A stretch of 64,000 bases of DNA from Actinophytocola sp044466355 (GTDB taxonomy: Bacteria > Actinomycetota > Actinomycetes > Mycobacteriales > Pseudonocardiaceae): positions 248,001 to 312,000 of the forward strand of contig NZ_JBITMQ010000009.1 of the NCBI RefSeq assembly GCF_044466355.1, written 5' to 3'. The translations under genes and the position numbers were made by a program. Positions 15,711-24,613 of this stretch are shown one piece after another. A model generated the notes under the pieces. It was given only the letters and a program-made list of their open reading frames with translations. It searched no databases and had not been told where the DNA came from. The number at the start of each line of letters is the position of its first letter. The first letter of the stretch is position 1.

Positions 15711-17555
15711 TCACGCCCGGTCCCGGACGGAGCGGATCGCCGCGAGCAGCTTCTCCGCGCGTTCCTGGCCGGCGTTGACGTCGACCAGTCGCTTGTTCAC
15801 CGCGTTCAGGCGCTTCGTCCGCTCCGCGGTGTCCAACCGTAGTGCCTTGTCTACCTCACGGAGCTCTTCTTCGATACCCGCGATGCGTTTTCCGAGCGCC
15901 TCGTCCAGCGAGAGCGACAGCTGCTGCTCCGCCTCGATGAGCTGCTCGGCCAGCAGCTGGTCCACAGTGGAACGCGCGTCGGCGATGGCCTCGGTGAGCC
16001 ACTGCTTCATGTGCTGCTTGTCCGCGGAGTGCTTGCGGGTGGTCGACAGCCACCAGCCCGCGCCGAGCGCGATGGCGATCGTCGGCACCAGCAGGATCGG
16101 CGCCGCGACCACGCCCGCCAGCGGCAGGAGGGCCATCTTGCCCGCCGACAGGCCGCCCGTGGCGCCCATGAACACGAGCAGCTTGTCCTCGGTGGTCGGC
16201 GGCCGCTTCTCCACCTGGCGCACCATGATCGGCTGGCCGGTCCGCGCGAACTGGGCGCGGATCATCGCCACCTCGTCCACCGTGAACAGCTCGCCGAGCA
16301 CCGCCTCGGCCACCTGGTTCAGCCGGTAGGCCACGGACTGGCTGATCCGGCCGGACACCATCTGCAACGCGGCGTCGACCTGGGGCGGCAGCTCGCGCAG
16401 CTCGTCCTTGCCCGCGGCGTCGATGGCCTGCCGGAACCACGACTGCACGTCCCGCATCTGCCGCTGGACCTCGTGGTTGTTCTCCACGCGGGTGCGCTGG
16501 ATCTCGGTGCGCATGCGGACCTGCCACCCCTTGGTGGACGACCGCCGCTCGCCGGTCAGCTCGTCCTTGCGGGCACGCAGCTTCTCGGCCTCGTCCTCAC
16601 CGGTCGACAGCGCGCGCTTCTCGCTCTCCAGCCTGACCTTCAGCTCGGTCAGCGCGGTCGACAGGGCACGCATCGTGTTGGCCTCGCCGAGCATGGCCGC
16701 GCGCCCGGCGATCAGGCCCACGAGCGCGTTCCGCAGCTCCTCCACACCGGACCGCTCGCGCAGCATCGCGGCGGCCTCGGGGCTGGGCGCCTTCGCCGCC
16801 ATCTCGTACATCCGGGCCGAGACGGGGTGGAACGTGGCGCCGGCGAACCGGGGCGCGTGCTCGGCGAGCAGCGCCTGGTCCTCCTCCATCACCTGCCGCC
16901 AGCCGCGGTACTGGTCCACCTTGGACAACGCGAAGACGACGGTCTCGACGCGCTCGCCGACCTCGGCGAGGAAGTTCAGCTCACCGATCGTGAACGGCGC
17001 CGAGGCGTCGACGACGAACAGCAGGGCGGTCGCGGAGGAGGCGGCCTCCTTGGCCAGCTCGCCGTGCATGGAGTCGAGGCCGCCGACGCCGGGCGTGTCC
17101 ACCAGCGTCAGCTTCCCGAGCAGCTCGGACGGGCCGTCGATCTCCACGTACCTCGGCGGCAGCCGGCCGCCGGGCAGCTCGTGCGCCGCGGACACCCAGT
17201 TGATCAGCTCGGGCAGCTCGATCGGCACCGGCGGGACCTGGCCGGGGTAGCAGGCGCGGGCCTGCCACTCCTCCGCGTGGGAGAACATCAGGTAGGTGGC
17301 GGTGGCCACCTCGGCGTCCACGGGGGACAGGCCGGGCTGCCCGATGAGCGCGTTGACGAGCGAGCTCTTGCCGCGGTTGGTCTCGCCGACCACCACCGCC
17401 GACGGGGTGCCCTTGCGCTTGGTCCTGATCTCCTCGACCCACGCCGCCGAGTCCGGGTCGGCCTCCTTCAGCAGCGTCAGCAGCTTCTCGCGGGTCGCCT
17501 TGACCTGCTGGGGCAACGACGGCTTCTGCTGCTTCTGCGGCGCGGGCGCGGTCAT
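15711..17555 (-). CDS. Dynamin-like GTPase with membrane hairpin
   Basis: The 614-residue large GTPase has G1 GETNRGKS (57-64), G3 DTPGVGG (153-159) and G4 SKVD (211-214). A long helical region follows, interrupted near residues 480-520 by a glycine-rich hydrophobic pair (GKMALLPLAGVVAAPILLVP, TIAIALGAGWWL) that should insert in the membrane. A C-terminal coiled coil (LDEALGKRIAGIEEELREVD) ends the protein. This layout matches bacterial dynamin-like proteins such as DynA/DynB of Streptomyces and IniA/IniC of mycobacteria, which remodel membranes at septa or under envelope stress. The ATG overlaps the stop of the GrpE-like gene (17552-17555); it is the last gene of a three-gene operon. Confidence 0.85.
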   Translation of the reverse strand: MTAPAPQKQQKPSLPQQVKATREKLLTLLKEADPDSAAWVEEIRTKRKGTPSAVVVGETNRGKSSLVNALIGQPGLSPVDAEVATATYLMFSHAEEWQARACYPGQVPPVPIELPELINWVSAAHELPGGRLPPRYVEIDGPSELLGKLTLVDTPGVGGLDSMHGELAKEAASSATALLFVVDASAPFTIGELNFLAEVGERVETVVFALSKVDQYRGWRQVMEEDQALLAEHAPRFAGATFHPVSARMYEMAAKAPSPEAAAMLRERSGVEELRNALVGLIAGRAAMLGEANTMRALSTALTELKVRLESEKRALSTGEDEAEKLRARKDELTGERRSSTKGWQVRMRTEIQRTRVENNHEVQRQMRDVQSWFRQAIDAAGKDELRELPPQVDAALQMVSGRISQSVAYRLNQVAEAVLGELFTVDEVAMIRAQFARTGQPIMVRQVEKRPPTTEDKLLVFMGATGGLSAGKMALLPLAGVVAAPILLVPTIAIALGAGWWLSTTRKHSADKQHMKQWLTEAIADARSTVDQLLAEQLIEAEQQLSLSLDEALGKRIAGIEEELREVDKALRLDTAERTKRLNAVNKRLVDVNAGQERAEKLLAAIRSVRDRA

Positions 17556-18091
17556 GACGCGCCCTTGCTGTAGACCGTCACGATCGGCACGCGGAGCACC
17601 TCGCCGCGGTCGGAGAAGCCGACGACCTCGGTCTCGGCGACCACGCCGTCGAGCGTCTCGTCGGCGGTCGCGACCGTGCCGCCCGCCTCGTGGTAGGCCG
17701 GGTCGAACCGGACGCCTTCCGGACGGATGGCGTCGACGCCGACGCCCGCGAGCCCCTCCTCCAGCCGCTCGACCACACCGGCGCTCTTGGCCCGGTCGAG
17801 CGCGTAGAGGCACAGCTGCACCAGCGACTTGCGCTCGGCGAGCGCCTGGTCGAGCGCGACCGCCTCCGGGCTCTGCGGGGTGTCGTCGGGGTCGGCGAAG
17901 TCACCGCCCGCCACCAGCCCGTCGGCCGCGATACCCGCCTGCGGCCCGACCCGCTGCTGCTGTTGGTCGGCCGCGCGGACCGCGTCGGCGATGACCTGGG
18001 CCTTCACCTCGATGGTCGAGTCGTCGCGCGCGTCGTCGGCCTCCGCCGCGTCGCCGTCGTTCTCCTCGCGGCGCTTGAACCACGATGCCAT
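17552..18091 (-). CDS. GrpE-like nucleotide exchange factor between two dynamin genes
   Basis: The 179-residue protein has a charged N-terminus, a helical middle and a GrpE-like beta domain at the end (GVRFDPAYHEAGGTVATADE, then VVAETEVVGFSDRGEVLRV). GrpE normally exchanges nucleotide on DnaK/Hsp70. No Hsp70 gene is next to it, although related actinobacterial loci often pair Hsp70, GrpE and dynamin genes. The start ATG at 18091 is preceded by GGGTGAGG. It begins five bases after the first GTPase gene and overlaps the second by four bases, so the three proteins are co-expressed in a fixed ratio. It may have been adapted to act on the GTPases or to recruit a housekeeping Hsp70. Confidence 0.75.
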   Translation of the reverse strand: MASWFKRREENDGDAAEADDARDDSTIEVKAQVIADAVRAADQQQQRVGPQAGIAADGLVAGGDFADPDDTPQSPEAVALDQALAERKSLVQLCLYALDRAKSAGVVERLEEGLAGVGVDAIRPEGVRFDPAYHEAGGTVATADETLDGVVAETEVVGFSDRGEVLRVPIVTVYSKGAS

Positions 18092-18096
18092 GTGCC

Positions 18097-19689
18097 TCAC
18101 CCCGCCTGTTCGCGAAGCTGTTGCCAGATAAGGAAATACGCGCGGTGCACCACGTGTGCGACGCGGCTCTGCGCCGGTGTCGCGCCGAACGACGCGAACG
18201 ACCGCCACCACCCGGCCCGCTCCAGGGCGTAGGCGGAAAGCTCTTTGGGCGGTCTGCCCTTCAGCCCGAGCTGCTCGCCGATGTCGGCGCTGCTGCCGAC
18301 CCGCAGCACCTCCTCGGCGAGGTCCTCCGGCATGGCGACCGCGCCGGACGTGACGAGCGTGAGCGCCTCCAGCAGGCGCAGCTGGTGCGCCTCCGGCTTG
18401 GCGAGCAGCACCTCGATCGCGTCGTGGACCCGTTGCCGCTCACCGGGATCGCCGGACGCGTGGGCGAGCGCGGTGACCGACGCGAGCGCGGCGGCGGCCT
18501 TGATGCCGTCGGCGCGGGCGCGGAACACGGCGTCGAGCTTGCCCCGCACACCGGAGAGCCCGGAGGCGTTCAACAGCACGCGGCGCAGCGTGCCCGCGGT
18601 CATCTCGGGGTCGCGGCGCAACGCGTCGACCGCGGTGCGGACGCCGTACAGGTCGAGCTTCTCGAGCAGCTGCGTCCTGATGCCCGGCGGCACCTCGCAC
18701 TCCCAGGTGACGAAGATGTCCGCGGACATCAGCATCGTCTCCCAGGTCGCGTCGTCCAGTTTGGACAGCGTGCGCAGTGCGTCCGCGTCGGCGGAGGTGA
18801 ACCCGCCGGACTCGGCCGACTCGGCGAGCAGGCCGATGACCGGGATCACGTCGGCGACGCGTGGTTTGAGCGTGGCGGCCTGTTTCTCGGCGAGCAGGGT
18901 CGCGGCCTTCCACGTGTCGCCGTCGGAGCCCGCGACGGACTCCGGCGCGATGGTGTCGGCCTTGTTGAGGATGGCGATCGCGTTCACCGGGCCCGCCTCG
19001 CGGCTCGCGGTGGCGGCGGTGAACGCGGCGAGCGCCTGCTGGTCGTCGGCGCGCACACCCTGGGTCACGACGTAGAGCACGGCCTCCGCGCCCGCGACCG
19101 CGTTGCGGGAGGTGTCGTCCAGCTCGTCGCTGTCCTCGCCGCCCTCCTCGGCCTCGTCGTCCTCCGGCTTGCGGTGCTTGGCCGCGCCGAGCAGCTGCTC
19201 GGTGCGCTTGACCGACGCGGCGTCGAGCGAGCCGAGGCCGGGGGTGTCGATCACGGTGAGGTCGCGCAGCACGGCGTTGGTCAGGTACGCCTCGAGGTGG
19301 GAGACCTTGTCGAAGTCGACCTCGAGGTCGTTGGGGATCATGCCGTCGGCGGAGAAGGGCAGCACCTGCTTGCGCCCGTCGTCGAAGACGATCTCGACCC
19401 GGTCGACGGTGCCGTACTGGAAACGGGTGACCAGCCGGGTGCACTCACCGACGTCCGTCGGCGCGACCCGCCGCCCGATCAACGCGTTGACCAGCGTGGA
19501 CTTGCCGGACTTGATGCGCCCGGCGACCGCGACCTGCAGTGGCGCCGACAGCCGGCGCAACACCTCCCGGAACCCGGCCGCCGTCCGCGCGGAGACCTGC
19601 GGCTGCAGGCGCGTGCACAGGTTGGCAACCGCGGCCGACAACGGACCGGCGAGGTGCTGCTGCTCGGTAGCCGTCGTCATCCCAGTCAT
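18097..19689 (-). CDS. Dynamin-like GTPase, first gene of the operon
   Basis: The 530-residue GTPase has G1 GRIKSGKS (57-64), G3 DTPGLGS (148-154) and G4 NKAD (242-245). An acidic insertion rich in Glu and Asp (about 176-192) lies between G3 and G4. Unlike its operon partner it has no obvious membrane hairpin; it ends in helices (RAYFLIWQQLREQAG). A paired soluble and membrane-inserting GTPase resembles IniC/IniA or DynB/DynA pairs that work as hetero-oligomers. ATG 19689 is preferred because GGGGGTG lies just upstream; an in-frame ATG exists at 19713. The gene diverges from the two-component kinase gene across 178 bp that show nothing else distinct. Confidence 0.85.
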   Translation of the reverse strand: MTGMTTATEQQHLAGPLSAAVANLCTRLQPQVSARTAAGFREVLRRLSAPLQVAVAGRIKSGKSTLVNALIGRRVAPTDVGECTRLVTRFQYGTVDRVEIVFDDGRKQVLPFSADGMIPNDLEVDFDKVSHLEAYLTNAVLRDLTVIDTPGLGSLDAASVKRTEQLLGAAKHRKPEDDEAEEGGEDSDELDDTSRNAVAGAEAVLYVVTQGVRADDQQALAAFTAATASREAGPVNAIAILNKADTIAPESVAGSDGDTWKAATLLAEKQAATLKPRVADVIPVIGLLAESAESGGFTSADADALRTLSKLDDATWETMLMSADIFVTWECEVPPGIRTQLLEKLDLYGVRTAVDALRRDPEMTAGTLRRVLLNASGLSGVRGKLDAVFRARADGIKAAAALASVTALAHASGDPGERQRVHDAIEVLLAKPEAHQLRLLEALTLVTSGAVAMPEDLAEEVLRVGSSADIGEQLGLKGRPPKELSAYALERAGWWRSFASFGATPAQSRVAHVVHRAYFLIWQQLREQAG

Positions 19690-19867
19690 GTCACCCCCGT
19701 TTTCGGACAGCATGCGACCGTGCTGGGGACGATCGTGCCATGCGTGCCACCCGCGCGGGGCCGGGTCCTCCCGATCCGGCGGCGGCCGGGAGGTCAGCCG
19801 TGGGGTGGAGTCACGATCAGACCTCGGCGTGACGCCGTCGGTGGCGATCGCTGCCTACTCTTGGGTC

Positions 19868-21046
19868 GTGCGGCGGCTCAGCCTGTGGATGAAGGCCCAC
19901 CCGATGGTCGGGGACACGCTGCTGGCTGCCGTCATCGCCTTGCTCGACGTGCTGATCTTCATCGGCCGGACCGCGGTGGCGCCGTCCGAGCAGCCCGCGC
20001 CGCAGCCCTGGTACATCACGCTCCCGGTGATCCTCGGGGTGGTCGCGCCGATCGTGTTCCGGCGCAAGTACCCGATCACCGCGGCCTACGTGACGCTCGG
20101 GTTCGGGGTCGCGCACACGATGCTGGAGATCGGCGTCTCCAGCATGATCACCACGTGCATCGCGCTCTACACGCTGGTCGCGTACGTGAGCAGGCGCAGC
20201 GGGTTGCTGTACGTGGCGATGAACGAGGTCGTCGCGCTCGTCCAGACGCCGTGGCAGTTCCCGGACCAGTGGATCCCCACGTTGATCGTGGTGAACCTGT
20301 CGCTCGCGTTCTCGTGGGCGCTCGGGGAGTTCGTCGGGGCGCGCCGGGCCTATCACGCCGAGCTGGAGCAACGGCTCCGCCTGCTGGAGACCGAACGGGA
20401 CCAGCAGGCGCGGATCGCGGTCGCCGAGGAACGGGCGCGGATCGCCCGTGAGCTGCACGACGTGGTCGCCCACGCGGTCAGCGTCATGGTCGTGCAGGCC
20501 GACGGCGCCGCCTACGCGGTGCGCGGCCAGCCGGATCTCGCCGAGCGGGCCGTGAAGACGATCTCCAGCACCGGGCGGGAGGCGCTCACCGAGCTGCGGC
20601 GCCTGCTCGGGGTGCTGCGCAGCGAGGACAACGGCGGCGAACGCACCCCGCAGCCCGGCACGCAGTCGCTCTCCGAGCTGGCCGGCCGGGTCCGCGCGGT
20701 GGGGCTGCCGGTCCAGCTCGACATCGTCGGCAACGTCGACGACCTGCCCGCCGGTGTCGGGCTCGGCGTCTACCGGATCGTGCAGGAGGCGCTCACGAAC
20801 TCGCTCAAGCACGCCGGACCCGGCACGTCCGCGACCGTGCGGGTGGCGCGCGTCGGCGACCGCGTCGACCTCTCCATTGTGGACAACGGGAAGCGGACGA
20901 GCCGGTCGCTCCTCGGGGTTTCCGGGGGAAACGGGCTGATCGGCATGCGGGAGCGCGCGCTGGTGTTCGGCGGGACGCTGGAGGCCGGGCCACGCTCGGG
21001 CGGGGGCTGGCAGGTCACCGCCACCCTGCCCTTCGGGGGCAACTAA
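19868..21046 (+). CDS. Sensor histidine kinase (HisKA_3 type)
   Basis: The 392-residue membrane kinase has four or five hydrophobic segments in the first 155 residues (for example LLAAVIALLDVLIFIG and ITLPVILGVVAPIV). Then come a coiled coil, the HisKA_3 box ARIARELHDVVAHAVS with phospho-acceptor His197, and an ATPase domain (VYRIVQEALTNSLKHA, DLSIVDNGK, GLIGMRERA). It should phosphorylate the response regulator encoded one base downstream. GTG 19868 follows TACTCT by six bases, suggesting leaderless transcription; GTG 19829 in frame is an alternative. With the downstream ABC transporter it resembles self-protection or envelope-stress modules. Confidence 0.85.
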   Translation: MRRLSLWMKAHPMVGDTLLAAVIALLDVLIFIGRTAVAPSEQPAPQPWYITLPVILGVVAPIVFRRKYPITAAYVTLGFGVAHTMLEIGVSSMITTCIALYTLVAYVSRRSGLLYVAMNEVVALVQTPWQFPDQWIPTLIVVNLSLAFSWALGEFVGARRAYHAELEQRLRLLETERDQQARIAVAEERARIARELHDVVAHAVSVMVVQADGAAYAVRGQPDLAERAVKTISSTGREALTELRRLLGVLRSEDNGGERTPQPGTQSLSELAGRVRAVGLPVQLDIVGNVDDLPAGVGLGVYRIVQEALTNSLKHAGPGTSATVRVARVGDRVDLSIVDNGKRTSRSLLGVSGGNGLIGMRERALVFGGTLEAGPRSGGGWQVTATLPFGGN

Positions 21047-21047
21047 C

Positions 21048-21713
21048 TTGGGCTACGTGATCCGGGTGGTGCTGGTCGACGACCAGGAGCTCATGCGTGT
21101 CGGCTTCCGCATGGTGCTGGGGGCGCAGGAGGACATGGAGATCGTCGGCGAGGCGGGCAACGGCGCGGAAGCGGTCGCGCTCGCCGAGGAGCTGCGGCCC
21201 GACGTCGTGCTGATGGACGTCCGGATGCCCGTGCTCGACGGCGTGGAGGCCACCAAGCTGATCACCGAACGGGGTCTCGCGAAGGTGCTCGTGATGACGA
21301 CGTTCGACCTCGACGAGTACGCGCTGTCCGCACTCCGCAACGGCGCCAGCGGCTTCCTGCTGAAGGACACGCCGTCGGTACAGCTCGTCGCGGCGCTGCG
21401 GTCGGTCGCGAGCGGGGACGCGGTGGTCTCGCCGAGCGTGACGCGCCGCCTGTTGGACCGGTTCCTCGGCGCCGCGGGCGGGCAGCTGCGGGACGCGTCG
21501 ATCCTCGACGTGCTCACCGACCGCGAGCGCGAGGTGCTGCTGCTGATCGCGCAGGGGCTGTCCAACACCGAGATCGCGCGGAAGCTCTTCCTGTCCGAGG
21601 CGACCGTGAAGACCCACGTCGGCCGTGTTCTGTCCAAACTGGACCTGCGGGACCGGGTGCAGGCGGTCGTACTCGCGTACGAGACGGGGCTCGTGCGGCC
21701 CGGCGAGGCCTGA
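21048..21713 (+). CDS. NarL/LuxR-family response regulator
   Basis: The 221-residue regulator has a receiver domain with the acidic pair DD at 11-12, phospho-acceptor Asp57 (VVLMDVRMP) and Lys in FLLKD. A LuxR-type helix-turn-helix follows (LTDREREVLLLIAQGLSNTE, LFLSEATVKTHVGRVLSKLD). It starts with TTG at 21048 right after the kinase stop; GTG 21057 (VIRVVLVDD) is an alternative. The likely target is the tandem GGGG-N3/4-CCCC motif upstream of the ABC transporter genes, which lie 246 bp downstream. Confidence 0.88.
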   Translation: MGYVIRVVLVDDQELMRVGFRMVLGAQEDMEIVGEAGNGAEAVALAEELRPDVVLMDVRMPVLDGVEATKLITERGLAKVLVMTTFDLDEYALSALRNGASGFLLKDTPSVQLVAALRSVASGDAVVSPSVTRRLLDRFLGAAGGQLRDASILDVLTDREREVLLLIAQGLSNTEIARKLFLSEATVKTHVGRVLSKLDLRDRVQAVVLAYETGLVRPGEA

Positions 21714-21734
21714 GCGAACCGTCAGCTCCGAGCG

Positions 21735-21762
21735 GGGGTTACCCCTACTTGGGGATGACCCC
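21735..21762. promoter_or_regulatory. Tandem palindromic operator candidate for the ABC transporter
   Basis: GGGGTTACCCC (21735-21745) and GGGGATGACCCC (21751-21762) are two short palindromes spaced about one and a half helical turns apart. They lie about 200 bp before the ABC transporter start and directly after the response regulator gene. Such paired sites fit binding of a LuxR-type response regulator dimer. A second inverted repeat, CTTCGC/GCGAAG, lies around 21911-21934. Confidence 0.45.
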
Positions 21763-21958
21763 GAATCAGGGTCGCCTCAGGGTGGTTACGGATTCCACCA
21801 GACTTTCGGTTGATGGAGGCTACTCCCAGAAGTTGACCCGAACTGGCGACCACAGGTGGACGTGCGGGAACCCCGCGACCGACCAGTATCTGGGCCGAGG
21901 GGTAAACAACCTTCGCGGAGCTTGCGGAGCGAAGCATCGAACACTTCAGGGAGAGACC

Positions 21959-22909
21959 ATGATTGAGGCAGAAGGCCTCAGCAAGCGGTACGGCAAGACG
22001 CTGGCCGTCGACAACCTGTCGTTCTCCGTGCGGTCGGGTCGGGTCACCGGCTTCCTCGGACCCAACGGCGCGGGCAAGTCCACCACCATGCGGATGATCC
22101 TGGGGCTCGACAAGCCGACGGCGGGCGGCGTCCGCATCGACGGCAAGCGCTACCGGGAGCTGCACGACCCGCTGCGCACCGTCGGCGCGCTGCTCGACGC
22201 GAAGTGGGTGCACCCGAACCGCTCGGCGCGCGCCCACCTGCGCTGGCTCGCGAAGTCCAACAGGCTCTCGCCGAAGCGGGTCGACGAGGTGCTGGAGATC
22301 GTCGGCCTCACCGACGTGGCGAACCGCCGGGCGGGCGGGTTCTCACTCGGCATGTCGCAGCGGCTCGGCATCGCGGCCGCGCTCCTGGGGGACCCGCAGG
22401 TACTGCTGTTCGACGAGCCGGTCAACGGCCTCGACCCGGAGGGCATCCTCTGGATCCGCCGGTTCATGCACCGGCTCGCCGACGAGGGGCGGACCGTGTT
22501 CGTGTCCAGCCACCTGCTGTCGGAGATGGCGCTGACCGCGCAGGAACTGGTGGTGATCGGCAGGGGGAAGCTGATCGCGCAGTGCAGCACGGAGGAGTTC
22601 GTCGCACAGGCGACGGAAAGCACGGTCCTGGTGCGCAGCCCGCAGCTCCCGCTGCTGCGTTCGGCGCTCGGCCAGTTCGGCGCGAGCGTCCGCGACGAGG
22701 GCGACAGCCTGGTCGTCTCCGGCATGGACATCGCCAAGATCGGCGAACTGGCCGCGGAGAAGGGCGTCGCGCTGCACGAGCTGAGCCCGCAGCGCGGCTC
22801 GCTCGAGGAGGCGTTCATCCAGCTCACCGGTGACGCCGTCGAATACCACGCCGCGGTGGACCTCGATGACGCCGCGCTGCCCGCCGACCTGACGCCCGCT
22901 GGGAAGTGA
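21959..22909 (+). CDS. ABC transporter ATP-binding protein
   Basis: The 316-residue ATPase has Walker A GPNGAGKST (34-42), a degenerate signature FSLGMSQRL, Walker B LLFDEPVNGLDP and the switch histidine in VFVSSHLLSE. The roughly 90-residue C-terminal tail after the core is typical of the drug/lantibiotic exporter group (DrrA/BcrA-like). The ATG follows AGGGAG by about eight bases. With the permease four bases downstream it forms an ABC-2-type exporter, probably induced by the upstream two-component system. The substrate is unknown. Confidence 0.9.
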   Translation: MIEAEGLSKRYGKTLAVDNLSFSVRSGRVTGFLGPNGAGKSTTMRMILGLDKPTAGGVRIDGKRYRELHDPLRTVGALLDAKWVHPNRSARAHLRWLAKSNRLSPKRVDEVLEIVGLTDVANRRAGGFSLGMSQRLGIAAALLGDPQVLLFDEPVNGLDPEGILWIRRFMHRLADEGRTVFVSSHLLSEMALTAQELVVIGRGKLIAQCSTEEFVAQATESTVLVRSPQLPLLRSALGQFGASVRDEGDSLVVSGMDIAKIGELAAEKGVALHELSPQRGSLEEAFIQLTGDAVEYHAAVDLDDAALPADLTPAGK

Positions 22910-22913
22910 CCCG

Positions 22914-23675
22914 ATGACTCTGCTCGCTGTCGAACGAATCAAGCTCTTCACCACGCGTTCTCCGCTGTGGTGCACGCTGGCCGCGCTCGCGGTCACCATC
23001 GGTTTCGCCGCGCTGCTCGCCGGCGTGGACACCGAGAACCTGCCCACGATCGCCTCGACCCAGTTCGGCATGAACTTCGGCCTGATGGTGATCATGGTGA
23101 TGGCCACGCTGGCGATCACCACCGAGTACCGGTTCGGCACGATCCGGGCCACGTTCCAGGCGGTGCCCAACCGCTCCGCCACGCTGCTCGCGAAGACGAC
23201 GGTCGTCGCGCTGTTCGCGGGCATCGTCGGTGAGCTGGCCGCGTTCGGCGCGGTCGGGATCTCCAAGCTGATCCAGTCGGGCGCGGATCTCGGCATCAAC
23301 ACCGCGTTCGAGTGGCGTGCCACCGCGGGTGTGGGCCTGGTGTACGCGCTGGCGGCGGTCGTCTCGGTGGCGGTCGGCACGCTGGTCCGCCACTCGGCGG
23401 GCGCGGTGTCGCTGACGCTGATCTACGTGCTGCTCGTCGAAAGCCTGGTCGCGCTGATCCCGAACGTGGGCGACGACATCCAGAAGTGGATGCCCTTCTA
23501 CGTGGTCAACAAGTTCCTGACCGGCGACCCGGACATCACGAACCGGGCGATCACGGAGGGCCCGCCGCCCTCGCTGTCCACGCTGAGCCCGTGGGCCGCA
23601 CTCGCCTACTTCGCCGGGTTCGCGGTGGTGATGCTGATCATCGCGCTGTTCACGGCCAACAAGCGGGACGCGTAG
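22914..23675 (+). CDS. ABC-2-type membrane permease
   Basis: The 253-residue protein has six hydrophobic segments (LAALAVTIGFAALLAG, GLMVIMVMATLAIT, VALFAGIVGELAAFG, GVGLVYALAAVVSVAVG, VSLTLIYVLLVESLVALI and AYFAGFAVVMLIIALF). The motif EYRFGTIRATFQAVPNR between segments 2 and 3 is characteristic of ABC-2 permeases of antibiotic or peptide exporters. It is the membrane partner of the ATPase immediately upstream. A terminator-like hairpin follows. Confidence 0.88.
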   Translation: MTLLAVERIKLFTTRSPLWCTLAALAVTIGFAALLAGVDTENLPTIASTQFGMNFGLMVIMVMATLAITTEYRFGTIRATFQAVPNRSATLLAKTTVVALFAGIVGELAAFGAVGISKLIQSGADLGINTAFEWRATAGVGLVYALAAVVSVAVGTLVRHSAGAVSLTLIYVLLVESLVALIPNVGDDIQKWMPFYVVNKFLTGDPDITNRAITEGPPPSLSTLSPWAALAYFAGFAVVMLIIALFTANKRDA

Positions 23676-23710
23676 CGCTCGGGGGAGCCGCTACACGTTC
23701 ACGGGGGAAG

Positions 23711-23749
23711 AGGGGCCCGGGTCACCTTCGGGGGGTGGCTCGGGCCCCT
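23711..23749 (+). terminator. Terminator after the ABC transporter operon
   Basis: AGGGGCCCGGGTCACC (23711-23726) pairs with GGTGGCTCGGGCCCCT (23734-23749) with two mismatches and a short loop, 35 bp after the permease stop. Confidence 0.7.
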
Positions 23750-23844
23750 TATCGTGCGCCAATCGGGTGAAAAAGCCACCAAGTACCGGGCGCTGGTTAA
23801 CAAGCGCGAGGGCACCAGCGATGTGCCAGATGGGCCGGAGTGCG

Positions 23845-23858
23845 GTGTTGTACAACAC
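23845..23858. promoter_or_regulatory. Perfect 14-bp palindrome GTGTTGTACAACAC
   Basis: This perfect palindrome lies 136 bp upstream of the 202-residue hypothetical gene, in the promoter-like region 23750-23993. GTTGTACAAC cores are typical of TetR- or GntR-type operators. No regulator gene is adjacent. The rest of this interval shows only a possible -10 (CATATC near 23932). Confidence 0.4.
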
Positions 23859-23993
23859 ACCACGCGGTTAAGACCACGTAAAGTCGCCGTGATCCTGCTC
23901 ACAGCGTGCGGACAGACCTTGTTTACTGAGGTCATATCGAATCAGTGGTCCCCAACCGGCCCAACTGCACAGGGCGTCCTTGGAGGTGGACTT

Positions 23994-24602
23994 GTGACGG
24001 TGGTTGACACCGGCCCCACTACTGATGCCGCTGCCGCGGCTGAGGAGCAACGGCGCTCGTCACACCAACCGTCCACGGCCGAAGCGCTGCGGGTCGAGCC
24101 GATGCTCGCCCTCGAGTGGTCGCAGGCCATCGAGCAGTGGGGCGGGGAACAGGACGCCACCACGCCCGCCGAGACCAGACGCTCGTGGCTGCACCGCGCG
24201 CCGGAGCAGCAGGTCCTCACGCTGTACCGCGCCATCCAGGAGTCCGACCCGGACGCGCCGGCGCCCTGGTGGCTGCGTGCGCTCGCGGCGGGCACGCTGA
24301 CCTCCCGCCTCGAGGGGTTCACGGTCGAGGACCGCGTGTCGAAGCTGCTGACCGCCCGCACCGGCTGGGTGTACGTGCCGTGGGGCGCCGACGGCGACTC
24401 CGGGTTCTGGGAGTACGTGCCGTCCGAACGCAAGCTGACCGAACCCGGCGTGCCCACGACGCTCATGCTCACCGACCGGCACACCGGCTGGATCGACGTG
24501 ATCCGCGTGCACCCCAGCGAGGCGAACCCGGCGCCGATCGCGGTGGCCGGCCTCGCGGACCTGCGCGCGAACCTCGCGAGGGTGGAATCGCTCGCCCCTT
24601 AG
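23994..24602 (+). CDS. Hypothetical protein, 202 aa
   Basis: GTG 23994 is preceded by GGAGG about nine bases upstream, which fixes the start. The protein has a low-complexity N-terminus (TGPTTDAAAAAEEQRR). A globular part contains many Trp residues (ALEWSQAIEQWGG, APWWLRALAAGTL, GWVYVPWGADGDSGFWEYVP) and a predicted beta-rich end (TTLMLTDRHTGWIDVIRVHP). There is no signal peptide or membrane segment. It lies directly upstream of trmB. I do not recognise the family. Confidence 0.75.
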   Translation: MTVVDTGPTTDAAAAAEEQRRSSHQPSTAEALRVEPMLALEWSQAIEQWGGEQDATTPAETRRSWLHRAPEQQVLTLYRAIQESDPDAPAPWWLRALAAGTLTSRLEGFTVEDRVSKLLTARTGWVYVPWGADGDSGFWEYVPSERKLTEPGVPTTLMLTDRHTGWIDVIRVHPSEANPAPIAVAGLADLRANLARVESLAP

Positions 24603-24613
24603 GCTCTCCACCC

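Noticed and set aside
17552..18091. Housekeeping grpE of the dnaK operon
   Set aside because: No dnaK, dnaJ or hspR is adjacent and the protein is embedded between two dynamin genes, so it is more likely a specialised paralogue.
20870..20886. TTGTGGACAA as a DnaA box in the kinase gene
   Set aside because: It encodes the conserved IVDNG motif of the kinase ATPase domain; isolated boxes in coding sequence are common in this genome.
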